Of a DNA stretch of 8,231 nucleotides, positions 6,331 to 8,231 are shown one piece after another. Location of the stretch: contig CALGAA010000383.1 in NCBI GenBank assembly GCA_937952445.1, forward strand, positions 1-8,231, given 5' to 3'. Both the position numbers and the translations under genes were made by a program. Origin of the DNA: an uncultured Bacteroidota bacterium (GTDB taxonomy: Bacteria > Bacteroidota > Bacteroidia > Chitinophagales > Saprospiraceae). The notes below the pieces were generated by a model. It did no database searches. It was not told the origin of the DNA and worked only from the letters and a program-made list of their open reading frames with translations. The first letter of the stretch is position 1; every line of letters begins with the position of its first letter.

Positions 6331-6334
6331 TCAT
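6287..6334 (-). CDS. Candidate leu leader peptide (15 aa)
   Basis: An ATG at 6332-6334 opens the 15-codon frame MNNVWGIFILELWLI, ending with TAA at 6287-6289, 35 nt before leuA and in the same direction. Seven of fifteen residues are branched-chain (Val4, Ile7, Ile9, Leu10, Leu12, Leu14, Ile15), and three Leu codons (TTA, TTG, TTG) fall in the last six positions. This is what a leader peptide sensing charged branched-chain tRNAs would look like, as in the leu and ilv leaders of enteric bacteria. The start is preceded by an A-rich stretch, as is common in Bacteroidota. I see no terminator hairpin between it and leuA, so the mechanism would differ from the enteric one. The alternative is a coincidental short ORF. 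Confidence 0.45.
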   Translation of the reverse strand: MNNVWGIFILELWLI

Positions 6335-6371
6335 TTTAATTCAGGGAACGCTTTACAAGCCTTGATCGGTT

Positions 6372-6401
6372 GAAATATATTATAAACTATTGATTTACAA
6401 T
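6372..6401 (-). promoter_or_regulatory. Candidate leu operon promoter
   Basis: On the minus strand ATTG (6401-6398) lies 18 bases before TATATTTC (6379-6372). These match the Bacteroidota TTTG -33 and TAnnTTTG -7 boxes with one mismatch each at nearly the usual spacing. Transcription would start near 6365, about 30 nt before the candidate leader ORF and 115 nt before leuA. The TATAAT seen further in, around 6288-6293, is inside the leader ORF and less likely to be used. Confidence 0.35.
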
Positions 6402-6403
6402 AC

Positions 6404-7978
6404 GTGATAAAATCCAGAAATACACCCTCCAGTACCAAATCTGACGCATTATTGCAGCTCATTCTATCCATGTCCAAGGCCGAAAAACGCGCTTTCAGCC
6501 TTTATGTCAACCGTGCTGGTCACTCAGATGAGATCTTATATTACAAAGTTTTTACCGAGGTAAATAAACGAAAATCATTCGATGATGAAGTGATTTTAAA
6601 AGCCATCCCTGACCTCAAGCGGAGTCAGCTTCCCAATATCCGGGCCAGCCTGTATCAACACATTCTCAAAAGCCTTCGTCATTTATACGGCAAACTGGAT
6701 GTGTACAACGTTCTGGAATCGTTCGATTTTGCCCGTATTTTGTACGATAAAGGATTGTATTTTCAGAGCCTCGATCAACTCCAGAAATGCAAGGATCAGG
6801 CTATCGCGCTTCAGGAATATTTCCTTTTGGGAAGTTTCTTGCAGTTTGAAAAATTCATTGAAAGCCAGTACATTACCCGTAGTATCGGAGACCGTGCATT
6901 AAATTTATCGGAGAAATCCAACGAAGTACTGACACGAATTCAGCAGACTACTTTTTGGTCCAATAAGGCATTACAGCTCTACGACTGGTATCTCAAATAC
7001 GGATACATCAAAGACTACGAGGAAAAGGAGAAATTGACGCGCTACTTTTATCAGGGAATGCAGGATCTTGATCTCCAAAGCGCCGGATTTTATGAACGTA
7101 TATATTACCATCAGACCTATATGTGGTATTACTATACCGCTCAGGATTTTCAAAATTATTATCGGCATTGCCTGAAATTTGTAAATGCTTTTGAGGAGTA
7201 TCCGGGTATGAAACAAGTCAACCTGGCGATTTACATGAAAGCAGTTCACAATGTGTGTAATGCGTTGTTTTTCCTCAATAGTTACGATCGGTTTCAGGAA
7301 CAGTTTGAAGTATTTCGGAACATTTCCGACTTGTTCGATTCCCGGGATTACAACATTGAGGGTTTGTACTACCTCTATTACTACCTGCACCGGATCGATT
7401 TGTATACGATGCGCGGTGAATTTCAAAAATCGTGGGAATGGTTACCCGAATTGATCGACATCGTAGAAGAGAATCCCTACCACTGGGATCAACACCGAAT
7501 TATCGTATTTTATTATAAGATCGCCTGCCTGTATTTTGGTGGTGGTGATTTTGACCGGGCCATCGATTTCCTCAATTTGATTATTAATCAAAAAACCTAC
7601 GATATCCGGGCCGATATCCAAAGCTATGCCCGGATACTGAACTTGATTTCCCATTATGAATTAGGCAACCAAAGGTTGTTGCAGTATCAGGTAAAATCGG
7701 TATACCGGTTCCTGGCCAAAAAGGAAGAACTGCAAAAGGTACAGCAGCATATTTTTGCTTTTTTGAGAAAGATGCCCTCCATCAAATTGCTGGAGGTTCG
7801 GGATCATTTCCGGGATTTGAAGTCAAAACTGGAGGCACTCCAAAATGACCCCATCGAAAAACGATTTTTCCTCTACCTGGATATCCTTTCCTGGCTTCAG
7901 GCCAAAATCGAAAACCGCACGGTAGAATCTGTGATCCGTGAAAAATTTTTGGAAGAAAACGCTAAAATGGAGGAGTAG
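6404..7978 (+). CDS. Conserved helical protein of unknown function
   Basis: The 524-aa product has no signal peptide or membrane segment and appears almost entirely alpha-helical, rich in Tyr, Phe and Leu. The N-terminal block with SMSKAEKRAFSLYV (22-35), followed by a helical stretch with SLYQHILKSLRHL (82-94), resembles a family I recall from many Bacteroidota genomes (typically SxTKSEKRYFKLF, about 500 aa) with no assigned function. Residues 370-396 (YYKIACLYFGGGDFDRAIDFL) have the spacing of a TPR repeat, and similar degenerate helical pairs lie around 110-140 and 240-260. A role as a TPR-like protein-binding scaffold is an inference only. The start is GTG at 6404. The ATG at 6470 would cut into the conserved N-terminal block, and a stop lies in frame at 6383-6385. 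The gene is divergent from leuA across 152 nt and is probably monocistronic. Confidence 0.85.
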   Translation: MIKSRNTPSSTKSDALLQLILSMSKAEKRAFSLYVNRAGHSDEILYYKVFTEVNKRKSFDDEVILKAIPDLKRSQLPNIRASLYQHILKSLRHLYGKLDVYNVLESFDFARILYDKGLYFQSLDQLQKCKDQAIALQEYFLLGSFLQFEKFIESQYITRSIGDRALNLSEKSNEVLTRIQQTTFWSNKALQLYDWYLKYGYIKDYEEKEKLTRYFYQGMQDLDLQSAGFYERIYYHQTYMWYYYTAQDFQNYYRHCLKFVNAFEEYPGMKQVNLAIYMKAVHNVCNALFFLNSYDRFQEQFEVFRNISDLFDSRDYNIEGLYYLYYYLHRIDLYTMRGEFQKSWEWLPELIDIVEENPYHWDQHRIIVFYYKIACLYFGGGDFDRAIDFLNLIINQKTYDIRADIQSYARILNLISHYELGNQRLLQYQVKSVYRFLAKKEELQKVQQHIFAFLRKMPSIKLLEVRDHFRDLKSKLEALQNDPIEKRFFLYLDILSWLQAKIENRTVESVIREKFLEENAKMEE

Positions 7979-8231
7979 GGACGATGGATCTCAGAATGAA
8001 CATCTGGGTTTTAGTGCGGTAGGTGAGGAGCGGGGGCATGTTGGGATGAGGTCTCATAAATTTAATTGACAGGTTTGACCAAACTACCAAACTTAATGTG
8101 GAAAGATTTTAGAAGTTTGGGTTAGAGGAAAGGTATGAATTCCTGCCTGCAAAAACGATGGAGATAAAACATCATACACTGCGGTCCCATTTATCATGGA
8201 ACGACTGCAAAATTCTTCCATTTTAAGCTGA
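7979..8231. other. Right-edge region without a supported gene
   Basis: No recognisable gene or terminator follows the stop at 7978. A minus-strand frame is open from the right edge to a TAA at 8093-8095 (45 codons, with an ATG at 8219-8221). It could be the end of a gene entering from the right, but I do not recognise it. The heptamer CCAAACT occurs twice in tandem (8079-8085 and 8087-8093) and once inverted at 8114-8120. Confidence 0.45.
8087..8120. repeat. 8-bp inverted repeat CCAAACTT / AAGTTTGG
   Basis: CCAAACTT (8087-8094) and AAGTTTGG (8113-8120) are perfect complements separated by 18 bases. A further CCAAACT copy lies at 8079-8085 and GTTTG at 8073-8077. No T-run follows on either strand, so this is not an obvious terminator. 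It could be a binding site or a chance cluster. Confidence 0.3.

Noticed and set aside
8093..8231. Minus-strand open frame entering from the right edge
   Set aside because: Only 45 codons are visible, with no recognisable motif, so I did not call it as a partial gene.

Overview
The window looks like a chromosomal segment from a member of the Bacteroidota. The evidence is a small glycine-tailed RRM protein of the type common in that phylum, several matches to its TAnnTTTG -7 promoter box, weak or absent Shine-Dalgarno sequences, LeuB and LeuA variants I associate with the phylum, and a helical protein whose N-terminal SxxEKRxF motif I recall from many Bacteroidota genomes. A finer placement (a Saprospira-like lineage, for example) would be a guess.

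Layout, left to right. Bases 1-488 hold no gene I can support, only a doubtful small ORF. Then come two minus-strand genes: a GNAT acetyltransferase (489-995) and an RRM RNA-binding protein (1177-1497), separated by a clear intrinsic terminator at 1123-1158. From 6251 down to 1637 the minus strand carries a leucine operon in the order leuA-leuC-leuD-(330-nt gap)-leuB. It encodes the committed route from 2-oxoisovalerate to 2-oxoisocaproate. No ilv genes are present. leuC and leuD abut directly, leuA and leuC are 49 nt apart with a hairpin between them, and the leuD-leuB gap may hold a 41-codon ORF. Divergently, on the plus strand, lies a 524-aa conserved helical protein of unknown function (6404-7978). 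The last 253 bases hold no clear gene.

The most interesting signal is in the 152-nt divergent region upstream of leuA. It contains a 15-codon ORF in the leu orientation, seven of whose fifteen residues are Val, Ile or Leu. It lies between a plausible Bacteroidota promoter and the leuA start. An 8-nt segment at the beginning of this ORF is perfectly complementary to an 8-nt segment just upstream of leuA. This fits a leader-peptide control element, although no intrinsic terminator is visible. LeuA itself is short (389 aa) and lacks the C-terminal leucine-binding regulatory domain of the long form, so control at the expression level would make sense.
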